This document shows, piece after piece, positions 11,201-23,000 of a DNA stretch of 64,000 nt. The notes under the pieces were generated by a model. It was not told where the DNA came from, did not search any database, and was given only the letters and a program-made list of their open reading frames with translations. The DNA comes from Nipponacmea schrenckii. Taxonomy: Eukaryota > Mollusca > Gastropoda > Lottiidae. Positions within the stretch are counted from its first letter, which is position 1, and each line of letters opens with the position of its first letter. Where the stretch lies: NCBI GenBank assembly GCA_030562195.1, contig CM060202.1:13764001-13828000 (forward strand), given 5' to 3'. The position numbers and the translations under genes are program-made.

Positions 11201-13733
11201 TTTACCGACGAACACTTGTTACGTCTAAGTTTTACCGACGAACACGTGTTCTTCCGGGGGAAAAATAACTTACTCGCACTTGTAAGTATATACATTATAC
11301 ACGAACGAAATCCATCGTTATAGAAAATCCTAAACCTTTGAAAACCATATCAATCAGGGGTGTATCTAGAATATGCCTGAGAGGGGGCGACTGAAAGGTG
11401 GTTTTTCCAAGGCAAGTCCTGCAGGCCAAAAGCCTTCGTATTTGGCCCTTGCAGTGGCGGGGGGTTCGGGGGTCCTTCCCCGGAAAATTTTACATACTAG
11501 GAAACCCGGAGAATACATCTGACGCGATTTTGGAAGTCTTTTCCACTGGTCCAAATTATCAATTTTCATCGGAAAACCATACGTTTTCTATGTCCTTTCT
11601 CGACCTATTCTGCGTTTTACTGACAAGTTCAGTAAAAATCACTTTTTATGTAGACGAACAGTTTTCCGATAACATCATAACTGACACAAAGTTTCCACAC
11701 TTTCGGTCAGCCAATCGGTTTTATTTCCCATCCATGACTGTCTATTATCGACCGATTCCGCGTTTTACCGACAAGTTTAGTAAAATCACTTTAATGTAGA
11801 CGAACGGTTTACCGATAACATCTTAACAGACACAAGGTTTTCACTCTTTCGGTTAACAAATCGGTTTTACCGACGGCTCCATCTATGACCTTCTTCTATC
11901 GGCCAATTCCGCGTTTTACCGACAAATTCAAATAACGAACAGCTTACCGATAACAAGGGTATCGGTTAACCAATCGGTTTTACCGAAGACTCCAGTCATA
12001 ACCAACTTATACCGACCGATTCTGGTAGTTTCAGTAAAAAAAATACTTTTAATGTTGACAGTTTACTGATAACATCATAACCAACACAAGGTTTTTACTT
12101 TTTAGGTTAATTGGTTTTACCGACGGTCCCACCTTGCCGTCTTTTATCGACCGATCATCACCAACACAATGTTTCGACTTTTTAGGTTAATTAATCGATT
12201 TAATCGATCGATTCCGCGTTTTACCGACGGTTTCATCCATGAGTTCAGTCAAAGTGGGGGGGGGGGGGTGCGACACCACCCAACACCCCCTCGGTAGCTA
12301 CGCCCCTGCGCACGAATATATATCCCTTTAATATCATGTCATATTTCATGATTTTTCTCTTTAGCTGCAGTTTCCCAAAGACTACGAAAAACTGTGGTAA
12401 GTGTGACCTCCAAATATGCTTTTTGTTATATTCAAATTCATACACATGTATAGAATACATGGAGGAGTGGAGGTGGTCAGAGCGCGGTTGATAAATAATG
12501 ATGTGGAATTATATGATACAAGTGATATTTTGGTAACTTTTAGAATCATATTATTTTAGGTGAAAGAGAGTACAGATAATGGAATCTATGCACAACTGGC
12601 AGAATTAACCCCAGGATCAATTTTTGTGAGTATATGTACATTATATGATTTCTACTTTGAAGTCATTGGCGTAAACAAATTAACCTTTGTGTAGATCATA
12701 TGAACATTGTATATCGGCTAGAATACTGGGTCCATTAAATTACAATACGGAGTATTTCGACAAGACCTTTTTTTATTCCGCTTGCAAGACATAAATCTCT
12801 CCCAATTCTAAGCAATGCTTAACAGAATTCATGTTAGATGAGTAACACCCAAAATTTTCTCAAAGCTACATTCAAGTCGCCCTGATTTTAGAGATGTGAT
12901 TCACCAAAATCGAAGTGCTCAAAGCAACAGAATTGTATTTGGGACATTAATTTGTTCTCTGGGATCAACGTATTAGGTAGTGGTAAGATTGGTTTCTATT
13001 TTACTTAAGGGTTTAGAGAGTATGGTAAATGGAGGAAGAAAAGGTCTGAAGATCATAAGTGATGGTGTTGAATGTATATTTGTATCTAAAAGATTGTTTC
13101 TAGAAAATGCTAGCATTAAGGTCCTCGGTATTGTCAATGATATGGTAAGTTAACTAAATTGCACTTGAAATCTAATCGTGTGATCGTAGCTTATGTAGAA
13201 TTATCCTATATAGCACAGTTTTTATGATTAAATTTAATTAGAAACCGAACCCGAAGTTACAAAAAATATAGCACCGATTTTGTAACATTGTTAAAACAAA
13301 CATGAATAGGCTACAATTTGATGTTTTGTTAAGGTTCGTGCTAAGGGTTGAGCTAATAGTGTCTCTACACTCTCACCTACATTTAAAACTATGATTTAAA
13401 CCTAGTTATATTATTAAACAAGATCAAACGTAATTCATTTTACAAAAGTTGTAGGCTGATAAGGGTTTTATTATCACTATTCATATTGTTGGGGGTTACA
13501 GGACGTTCTTGTCATATTGATTAAGGTTTTGTGGGTAGGGAAGTACTAGTAATCATTTTGTAGTTTCATATATATTATGGTATTTAATTTGATAGATGAT
13601 GACGTTCCCAACTGATGAAGAAATAACCAATCAAGTACAGGAAAAAAGATGTTGGTATAATTATAAACAGAGGATCTTTAAATCGTCTTTAATGAATTCC
13701 AAGTATTTGTATCGTCAGAAAACTGTTTTATAA
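5265..13733 (+). CDS. CNBD2-like cyclic nucleotide-binding domain protein, gene A (17 exons)
   Basis: Spliced model, all GT/AG and frame-consistent, 1878 nt, 625 aa. Exons: 5265-5549, 6123-6193, 6427-6544, 7027-7104, 7486-7574, 8006-8168, 8582-8730, 9031-9108, 9396-9456, 9647-9713, 9918-10036, 10469-10609, 10970-11057, 12365-12396 (32 nt), 12560-12625, 13010-13144, 13596-13733. The start MADDRPLPLL is the first ATG of the open exon; an upstream exon is not excluded. Residues 1-185 are basic and helical. The first cyclic-nucleotide domain (about 190-318) has RRIVVKQGQPASSFYIIKSG and the cassette FGEVGLLERCNRTASV, whose Glu and Arg are the usual phosphate-binding residues. A second, degenerate domain (about 320-590) is split by a charged insert (about 387-510) and resumes at PGSIFGLESM...SDGVECIFVSKRLFL. 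Family knowledge links vertebrate CNBD2 to sperm development; ligand binding here is inferred. Gene B is a convergent paralogue. Confidence 0.88.
6700..6975. repeat. Degenerate ~24-bp minisatellite in gene A intron 3
   Basis: Recurring variants of AATCTTTGACGATTAGTTCC with drifting spacing; about ten copies, the best preserved between 6790 and 6960. It sits wholly within the intron between the third and fourth coding exons of gene A. Confidence 0.7.
11156..12308. mobile_element. Non-autonomous hAT-type DNA transposon in gene A intron 13
   Basis: The 1153-bp element begins CAGGGGCGTAGC and ends GCTACGCCCCTG, a perfect 12-bp terminal inverted repeat. It is flanked by an exact 8-bp direct repeat CGCACGAA at 11148-11155 and 12309-12316, the target-site length of the hAT superfamily. 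Inside are about four degenerate copies of a ~180-bp unit rich in TTTTACCGAC and CGATTCCGCG, a tandem GTCTAAGTTTTACCGACGAACAC pair at 11192-11245, and a run of 13 G at 12256-12268. No transposase reading frame is seen, so mobilisation would need an enzyme supplied in trans. Lying in an intron it should not disturb splicing of gene A. Confidence 0.9.
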
Positions 13734-14079
13734 GGTACTCTGAAAGCTTCTAATTTGTTCTGTTCTGTGATTTGTTCTACATTATACTTGTTATTTGAGA
13801 AACTATGGATTTTCTTGATCAAGGTTGTGGTTTATCTTTGAGAAATCATGATGGAGGAATGGATGTATTAAGTTACCTCGAAAAAAATATTTTTTATAAT
13901 ATAAAGGTTTAATCAAAACAAAAAGTAAACAAACAAAAGAAAACAATAACAAAATCACAGAATCGTATATCTAATTCCATCTTAAAATATCATTTTGTTT
14001 CATATATATACTAGATGAAACAGTAATGGAATATAGTTGTCAATCGTAACACTTATCAAAAAGAATACAATTCGTCAAC
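13734..14079. other. Intergenic between two convergent stop codons
   Basis: 346 bp separating the stop codon of gene A from that of gene B. It must contain both 3' UTRs or their overlap. I see only weak poly(A) variants (AATATAAAG near 13898 on +) and an A/C-rich stretch at 13915-13950; no canonical AATAAA on either strand. Overlapping antisense 3' ends are therefore plausible. Confidence 0.6.
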
Positions 14080-17000
14080 TTAACAACTGGTTGTAATTTG
14101 TGATTTCCTCGGTGATAAATTACTGATCAACTTCTGCATTAAAAGATGTTTATATTGTGTCCACGTTTCTTGATCATATAAAATAGATTTCACTTCTTCA
14201 GTTGATAGAAATTCCCTTTGCTGAAATAAACGAAATTTGATTAAGTATCAAGAACTTGCGCATCAAAGAAGTCGACGAGTTCGACGCTTTCTCATGTTAG
14301 AGCTTTGATACGAAAGGGTCAGTGAATTAGACTATTATGATAAAGAATCTTTACCCAACCTAGTGAGGCTGATTGGCACGTATTTAGAATGAATTCATTA
14401 CTTACCAAGGTTTCAACCTTTAACATAGTATTATTTTGAGCATGTTGTAAAAAGAATCTTTTGTTTATTTTGATCACTTCTGCTCCATCACTCATCTGTA
14501 ATAAAGGAGAAAACGTTTTAAAGATAAATGCTTTTCAAAGTCACAAAGCCAATGAAACAAAGTGGTCTGATGACTTCGAAATATGGGAGACTGAAGCACT
14601 GTATTTGAATTCAATGTCAGTTTTAATCTTGCATGATCTAGAAATACTTACTAAAGAAACGGCCGGACCTTCATTTACTACAGGGTTAACTTGTGGTGTA
14701 TCTAAAGTCTCCAGTCCCTGGAGAAAAATATCAATTATTTGCGATAAATAATATCAATCATTAATAACAACTGAAATAGGTTCGCGTGAACAGGTTATTA
14801 TGATTAGTACGGGACTTCCCATATTTAGGTCGTAAGAAGTGTCAATGGGTATACATCCCGTAAAAGCAACGACTTCATCATTAATCTTTTATTCAGATAT
14901 TTCCTACACCAAAAAGCACTTCAATGTTTCTTCCATACTTACGAAAATATCTCCTTGTGATAACACGTCAAGTTGTAAATAAGCTCTTCTGTGTGCCTGC
15001 TCTTTTTTACGACTACGACTCGATACAGGTGGGTCTACTTCCGTCTTTTCTCGCGTTAGAAACGTACCATGGGCATGAAACCCTTCTCCAACTCTTGGCG
15101 TAGAAATGGTCGCCTTGACGATTGGTGGTAAAGTTACAGATCTGGAAGATGATAGCGGTGACTGAAAAATTGAAAAAAAAAAGTCAAATTACAAGCCACA
15201 TCTTAGTGATAATAAAATTGAAATGGAATTGCTCACAGTTCTTTTTAAGCTACCTCGCTATTCCTGGTACTGTCAAATTAATACTGCTACGTTTGAAATA
15301 CGGTGAAGAATGTAGGACGTAAAAGTACGTTTATTTTATGTTTTATATACCACGATGACTAAATGATGTTTATAAAATATATCGCGAAGGTTCCTTGATT
15401 TTCTTCTCATGCTTAGGGTAATTCAACCCGACCAGAAAGAAAGATCTATAGTTGGCAAACCAATAGTCCCATCTGATCAAATGGTGCCGAACCCACTACC
15501 GACTACGTTAACTTGTCATCTATATCAACCCAGAAGACTGTGTCATGCTTTGGCAGAACACATAGTATGATATAATACATCCACAACTTACTTGAGAATC
15601 CTCTTTAATTTCTTGAATGCTGATTTCTGGAAGTTTAACTTTCTCTTGACTCGTTTTCTTGTGAATTTCTGAGAAAGAAATCGGTTTTAAATATGACGTC
15701 ATTTGAATTATGTTTATTTTAATATAATTAAATGTAAATCTTATAGTTTGAAATTGGAAAAAACTTGACGATTATATTCCTTCAACATGACAATAGCCGA
15801 CTATTCGTGAAGCAATATCAAGACTGGAAGAACCCCATTTGCGAACTCATATGGAGAGAGAGCATTATGGCTCATACGAGAATATTATTGCGTGTAATTA
15901 ACAACATTATGATAAATTCATGTAGAGTGAGAGCAATATGAGATAGAATATGAGATATTGGGCGTCATAAGAGAGCATAAGTGGAACAACTTCCAGAAAT
16001 ATTTACCTGTTCTTGGAGTTTTCTTGTGGGTTGTTTGTTTTGATGGTTTAATTTCATATTTAAAAAAATTCACATCCTCTTCTTCCCCTTCTTCTTCTTT
16101 TAAAGCTTTCAATTCTCTTTGTTTGGCTATAACACCTAACATAGCTAGAATAAAAAAATCATAACTTTTATCAACTTCTTTCGAGCCAACTTCCCGGTGA
16201 AGCCTATTTAATGAAATTCGAATGCTGAAACTTACCAGAGGCATGACTAAAAGCTCGACCGCATCCCAATTCTTCTGTCGTCTGTCCTTCAAATATGGAA
16301 TCATTACTAACATCGACTACGTACTGAACTCGGACAACTTTAACATGACCCTTTAAATATAATCAACAAAGTTGTTCACGACCTTTTAATTGAAAATCTA
16401 AACAATTAGCTAAAAGTATTAGCTTACACGGGAGAAGTCCACGTTTTAGACTAATTTTATTGAAATGGCTTTTGTAACCATTGGACAACCAACAAAACAA
16501 AAATCCAAAGCACTTTATTACCCAGCAATTGACAACTCACATAAGAATCAACTACTCACCGATTTAACAATATGTATCCAAGGAGTATCAAAAGCATCTT
16601 TTGCAATAATTGTATTTTGTCTGGAATAAGAATTTTTCAGTAGATTAGATACAAAGGTCCGGCAAGATTTGTTCGAAGTGATCTAAAAGTATAGGGCCCT
16701 AGGAACCTGTTTTGAATTCACCGGTTCCTAAAAGTTAATTATCTTTTTTACCTCTAATAGCCAGGTGTCAAATATAGGATTAGACCGACATGTTGACTCT
16801 AAATAATACTACTGCTGAAGGCAGTGAGGGACTAGATGATTCGGTCTAATATAGGATCTACATGGTCGACCAAATGTACTAAACCAACAAGATTGCTGGC
16901 TCAGAAATCAACCGTTGTTTTCAATAACAAACGTGCGCTAAAGGCAATCCCCGGTTCATATTAAATGAAATCGCCCATTTTCTTCTTAGATCCTTACCAC

Positions 17001-20000
17001 TAAGGAACTTACCCATAGTACTTGAACTCAATCGAATCTGGTCTAGAAACAACTTTTTCACAAGGAAATTCAGAAAATAGTTCTATACTTCGTAGAAATT
17101 CTATTGGTGGACCATGTGTTGTCACTTTTAATCTCATAAAGTCCTAAAAATTAATAATAAAATCACAGTTATATAAATAAAGATGTCAATCAGAGATATA
17201 TCAGAATATCAATCAGATATGAATGAAATATTAACTAAAAGTCATCATTTATCATTAAAATGCGTTTGGGTTTGCTTCAGTAATATAAGATCTGTTAGTT
17301 ATCTGCCGCCTGCCATAAAATATCCAAAAGATACTCAGTCATTTACTATTATCAGAGGAATAAAAATTTAGTTACCTCTCTATGTAATATAAGCACTTCT
17401 ACTGGACCTTTAGCTACTAAGTGATATTCTCGTGGCCCTTGTTTTATCAACTGCTCGGTCTGTAATATAATTTTGCTATCAAGAAACTCTGCAAATTGGA
17501 GTTATTTCCCCATAATAATGTAAATTGCGCAAAATAAAATTGTGATAAAATGCGTACAGTTTTGTAATCCCTATTATAACGTTTTCCATGGCTGCACTCT
17601 AAATCTTTATCCATGATCGGAAGAAACCCGGATGTAAATTTACAGGTATCTATGCCGCAATCGTACACCAATCCCCCCTCTAGATTAAATTGTAATTGCT
17701 ACTATTTAAAAAAAACTTTTATGTTAAATTACACGTCGATGTGAGTAACTTACAGACGATGTCATTCCTTTATTAATAAAACCCATGGATTTATCTACAC
17801 AACCAGACGATAGTTGATATTCTCGTAGTTTCTGTACTAAAATTATATAATCGATTATAAAAAATTTAAATGGATATATTTTAAATATATATATTTTAGC
17901 TTCTACAATTATTGTGCATATGATCTGGCGATCACGCCGCACGATATGAACCTTAAAATGGTTTTGAAACGATATATTGACAAGAATAAGCTTCGCGTGA
18001 AATGTTGTTCATACGTGAAGACTCAACCGATGTAAAAGTTAGTCTTATATTGACTCAAAATACTCACGATAGTGAGCACTTTACGATTCATGGAGTTTTC
18101 GGATTTGATCACCGGGCCGTATAATTCGGGCACAAATCTCTCCCGCACCCCCAGTTTCAAAACCTCCCGTACGCCTATCCTTACTCGTTATTGTCTTATT
18201 TATTTTTCTGTGTATACAGTTAAAGGGATTATAATGAGGTTTTCTTAATTTATGTGTTTTGGAAACACTGATTTCTGGAACCATGATGTTCTGATTGAAA
18301 ATTGGAATGGTGCGATCGGGTACACATATCAAACTTTAAAAAAAATCTTTACAATAATAATTAAACTGTACCACATCGTTACTTCTGTAAGCAAAACTGA
18401 TTATATAACTTACTTCTACCATTGAGTACATAATAAAATCTTTCTGGTGCCTTGTCTTGACTAGCTATTATTCTATTATCATCATACCTAAATATATATA
18501 AAAGATCTAACATTATTAACTATATATGTGTCCAAAATCCACGAATGAAAGTTCATTTTGAGACTCCGTCATAGAATATTTCTTTGAAGATTTGAAAATT
18601 GTGCTATTTTCGACCACTTCTAATATTTCTGAGGTCTATTTGCATATATTCAAGTCCCAAATCAAACCCTTGAAAATGGCGAAACATAGAATTTCAAAGC
18701 TGGATATGTTTTGTGGCGAATTGGCATGAAATATTCTATCCGCGTTGACTATGGTGCATAATGCAGTATCGCCTACCTTTCATATGCTACTATCTGAGCT
18801 AATTCTTTCTCTAATTCATCAGGAAATAAATGTTTATATGCTCTGGTAGCTCTTAATACCCATGTTATCTGAAACAAAATTGAGCCGTTTAAATTTCGAT
18901 ATTCAAAAGTTTCTAAAAGAAATTATAGTTTATAAGTTAGTTGTTTCTAGGGTATCAAAACGATAAACGTATTCTGCATGACCCATCTTGACGATTCCCT
19001 AGAATTTGTTGTATTTCTGCAGCAATCATCTGGATATAGAGACAGGAAAGCTGCGAATTCAAACAAAGACACTTACTCGTTTTAAATCTTTACTAGTTCT
19101 ATGTTCGGGTGAAGATGACAAACCCATCTGTACTTCATTACTTAACTACAATACAAGCTATACAAAATGAACTTTTTACGAATAATATGGGGAGGGGAAA
19201 CACCATGTAACCAACAGAGAGGGAAAGTTTGGTATATCCTATTCTATTTCTATTTCTATACACGTGGCCAGTTCATTGTCCAAACTTTATAACCTAATTC
19301 CCCAGTTGAGAAAAAATATATGCGACATCCATCCCAAAAAGCACTAAGAAATATCAAAAAATTAAAAACTGAAACATGATTAAAACATGAGAGTGAGAAC
19401 CTGGTGATTATTTTAAACAAGGGTTTTAACACTAAACCTAGCTTGATTAATTTCAGGTATTGATTGCCACCATCGTCCAAACTGCCCGTTTCTTGTAACA
19501 TGGGAACGTAAATAGCATCTTTTTTATCTTTTTTTTTTTGAATACTAAATTTTGATCGATTCGGGTGATTTCTTTGACAAGCCACATGAACTGGTGCTTT
19601 GTATCAAGTGGAAAATCAGCTAAGGGTTATTTTGAAGAGTTCATTTTGGAACTGTGGTTCAATTTTCATCTACTAGTATTCATGAAATTGCGTACAATTC
19701 ACAGTCTTTGCACCGCTCCACCCCATTCCAAAGCCACCTATGGGGCATATGGACCCCGGTTCAGAAGCACTGATATAGACCACCTAAATAAAGTCCATAA
19801 AGCATTAAAAGCTGAGATTGGGATTCGATGGTACGAGTATAAGTCATTGTAGTAGGAACTTACACTAGATCTTGGTGCTGATGCTATCTCATTATCTTCA
19901 ACTTGTTTAGGTTGACTAAGATCGTCTTGAAAATGATATCTAAAAATGATAAATGTAGTAATGTATTAATGTGTACTGGGCATTTGAAAGCTTTCTGTTA

Positions 20001-23000
20001 ATTTTATTGTGCAATATTTGACGGTCAATTTTATTGACATTAACATACTCAGTCGTTAGGTGTCATCAGGTGTTCTTAAAACCACGCCATCTGCATCGGA
20101 GACGTGTAAAGGGAGCTGCATTTTAACATTTCTTAAAAATTTTGGTACTGCAACTGAGAAAATATCAAGGGGTCATGACATTTTAAATCGATATTAGTGC
20201 CCCGATGAATATAAGTCGCTTCATCCCTAGTATCCCTACCAATGCTAGAGTGACGAGGTAAGACGGGTTCACAAGGTCCTTAACTGTATGTACCGGTAAT
20301 TAATTCAAAATTGATTGCTGATTAACAGTTAATTCTTCTATCATAGCAAGATATCAATATTACATTAAACTCACATGGTTTATTCTCTTAGTTACCAATG
20401 ATTTTTAATTATTAATGTGTCTCATTAGTTTCCCGTAACTATACCATAGAATATCGAATGAAAATGTAAAGTCTTACGAACATTCTAATTTACCCCAATT
20501 CAAGACTATTGACCTATTTTTTCTTTAAACTATTTATTATAATGTTCATTTGTTGCAGTTGCAATACATCGTTGCGTGTACTTCCATCGCGCTTTGTTGC
20601 ACCACATCCACTCTGGATCTTGCAGTTACACCTCACCAGCTCACTGCAGGCTTCAGAGGCAACAGGTATAAGGTGATCCAGACAGTGACACAGGCATCCT
20701 GGGTGGGTGGAAAATTCACTATGGTCTTTCTCGCAGTACAGCTCCTACCTTGCTTCTTCAAAGAGTTCTAGGTCACTGGTCATATAGAACCACTGCGAAG
20801 TCACCAACAGCTGGAAGTATTGATATTCTCCATCAGTATTGTCGTATGATTAAGGTCCATGTTGGTTGAAAGCGATTGTCACACCAGGGTAGCAGTTCCA
20901 TGTATCTCATGCCGACTTCTTTCCGTTCCCAAAGAATGTAGAAGTAGTGTCAAATCCCATGAAAATGTGGCATAGTGGGAGAACTATGGATTTGTCTCTT
21001 CCACGAGCAGCATACACGACATTGTCATGATAATAAGAGAAGTTTTGGCTGTGCCAAAGGCAACCAAGTTGCTTACATCTTCAGACCAGACATAGTGACC
21101 AGGCGATGGAGCTTTCCAAGGAGAAGAACCAGAACATCTCTTGCGATAACTTGAACTTGTCATCTACCAACCAGAGCAGCATTTGTTCCAGTATGGCTAC
21201 GCTGTTTGTCAGTGTTGTGTTTACGAGAAGGAACAAGGTTGAAATAGAGATTTTATTCTTACCTTTTCTTTGGAATGGCTGTTTTGTTGATCAGAAGAAT
21301 CGTTTGAATGGCGTGTCTAAACATGTCGATAACCTGAAACGTTCACGAATACTAATTACTATTAGGCATAATCAAGAACATTTAGAACTGTGCTAAGGAA
21401 TTCAAAGGTGAAAGAGTTTCAATTATACATATGATTAGAATAGATGCATTGCTGAAAAAATATATCTTCAAGTTACCGTGGATGATTTTTTCCTTTTCTC
21501 TCGTCTTTCTTCTACATCATCCACAGACACTTTCTAAAATATGTAAGAGAATAAACAAATTAAAGATGCCTTTCCTTTTTTATTCAAATATCAGTAATGG
21601 TATTGGGGAAAAAACAGTTTGTTTCACACGTCTCAAATTAAGTCTTCATGTGCTCTTTATGATACGGATGTACAGTATTGACAAATGGACGATAAACTCA
21701 AATCATGAACATTTGTAATTGGTTAAATTTCTTAAATATGCTACAGCTTATCGAATATTCCGGTATTCTAGCAGCCAGAAAGAATATTTATTAATTTCAT
21801 TTTTAAAAAAAACTAATGAATTAATTTTGTTTTGACCCTCCATATCTCCATACTTTAGAGATTTATCTGCTATCGATACGAAAATGTGGATAGTCAATTC
21901 AATATAGCTTCACTTTTGAGAGTAATGTCTTCTTCTAAACCTATCTTCGCCCATCTACATTTCTCTAGATAAATATTAAATAGATAATTTATCATAAACG
22001 TTTCCAAGAGTTTGTTGTATTTATTTTTTGTAATGTCAAAAACCCTCTTCAGACAGTAATAGTTTAATAATAGATAACGTTAATTTTAGAGTGTGATGTT
22101 TACCAAAAGCTTAGAGGTATTACTATAATCTAAACAAAATTGCAGAAATAATATTCCAAAATTTTGAAATTGAAATTACAAGTACATCTTATTGGTGTAC
22201 AATAAAGATTATTCTTTTGTTTGTAACATGTTTACTGTGCAGGTAACAGGATTCTTTTTTCTTTTTTTTTTTTTTGGAACACATGTTACTGTGTAGATAA
22301 AAGAGGATACTTTTAAAACGATAACAACGTAACTCTTTTTAACGATATTGATATTTAGATAACATTCTACTTAACGATAACAGCTTTACTTTACGATAAC
22401 ATGTTTACTGTGCACTTTTTAACGATAACATGTTTACTGTGCACTTTTTAATGATAACATGTTTACTGTGCACTTTTAACGATAACATGTTTTCATTGTA
22501 TATAACAGGGTTACATTTCAAAGATATTGTAATTGCTGTGTAGATAACAGGGTCACATGTTTGCTGTGTAAATAACACGGTTACTTTTTTAAAACGACAT
22601 CGTATCTACTGTGTTATTAACAGGGTCATTATAAACGTATTACATTTTTACAGTGTAGATAACAGGGTTATTTTTTTAAAACGATAACATGTTTGCTGTG
22701 TGGATTACTTTTATGTTTATCTTTGGTGATAAGATTAATACTTTTAAAACGATGTTTAATAGACTTGTTATTTTTGAAAGTTTAATGTAACAGGTATACG
22801 TCATGAACATGGTATTCAACAGATAGCAAGATCAATGCCTACTTTTCATTTAATGTATATGCATTCGATTCCGCAAATTCTTTAGTTTAACTGGATCGAT
22901 GAAATAATTAAACACGAGAAAGGTTTGCGATGTCGTTTCGAATGTGTGTGATAGTCGTACAGAAAATATAGTTCATAAAACACCGGATTATTGCTATCCT

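Noticed and set aside
11398..11799. 133-codon frame in the hAT-type element
   Set aside because: Made of the element's internal ~180-bp repeats; no transposase motif seen.
18081..18332. 83-codon minus-strand frame in a gene B intron
   Set aside because: Falls between two well-supported exons and has no family resemblance; a GC-rich patch inside (18110-18175) may be an old repeat but could not be assigned.
19256..19852. Possible extra exons of gene B
   Set aside because: The exons at 19145 and 19864 join in frame without them, and the frames lack splice sites in the right phase.
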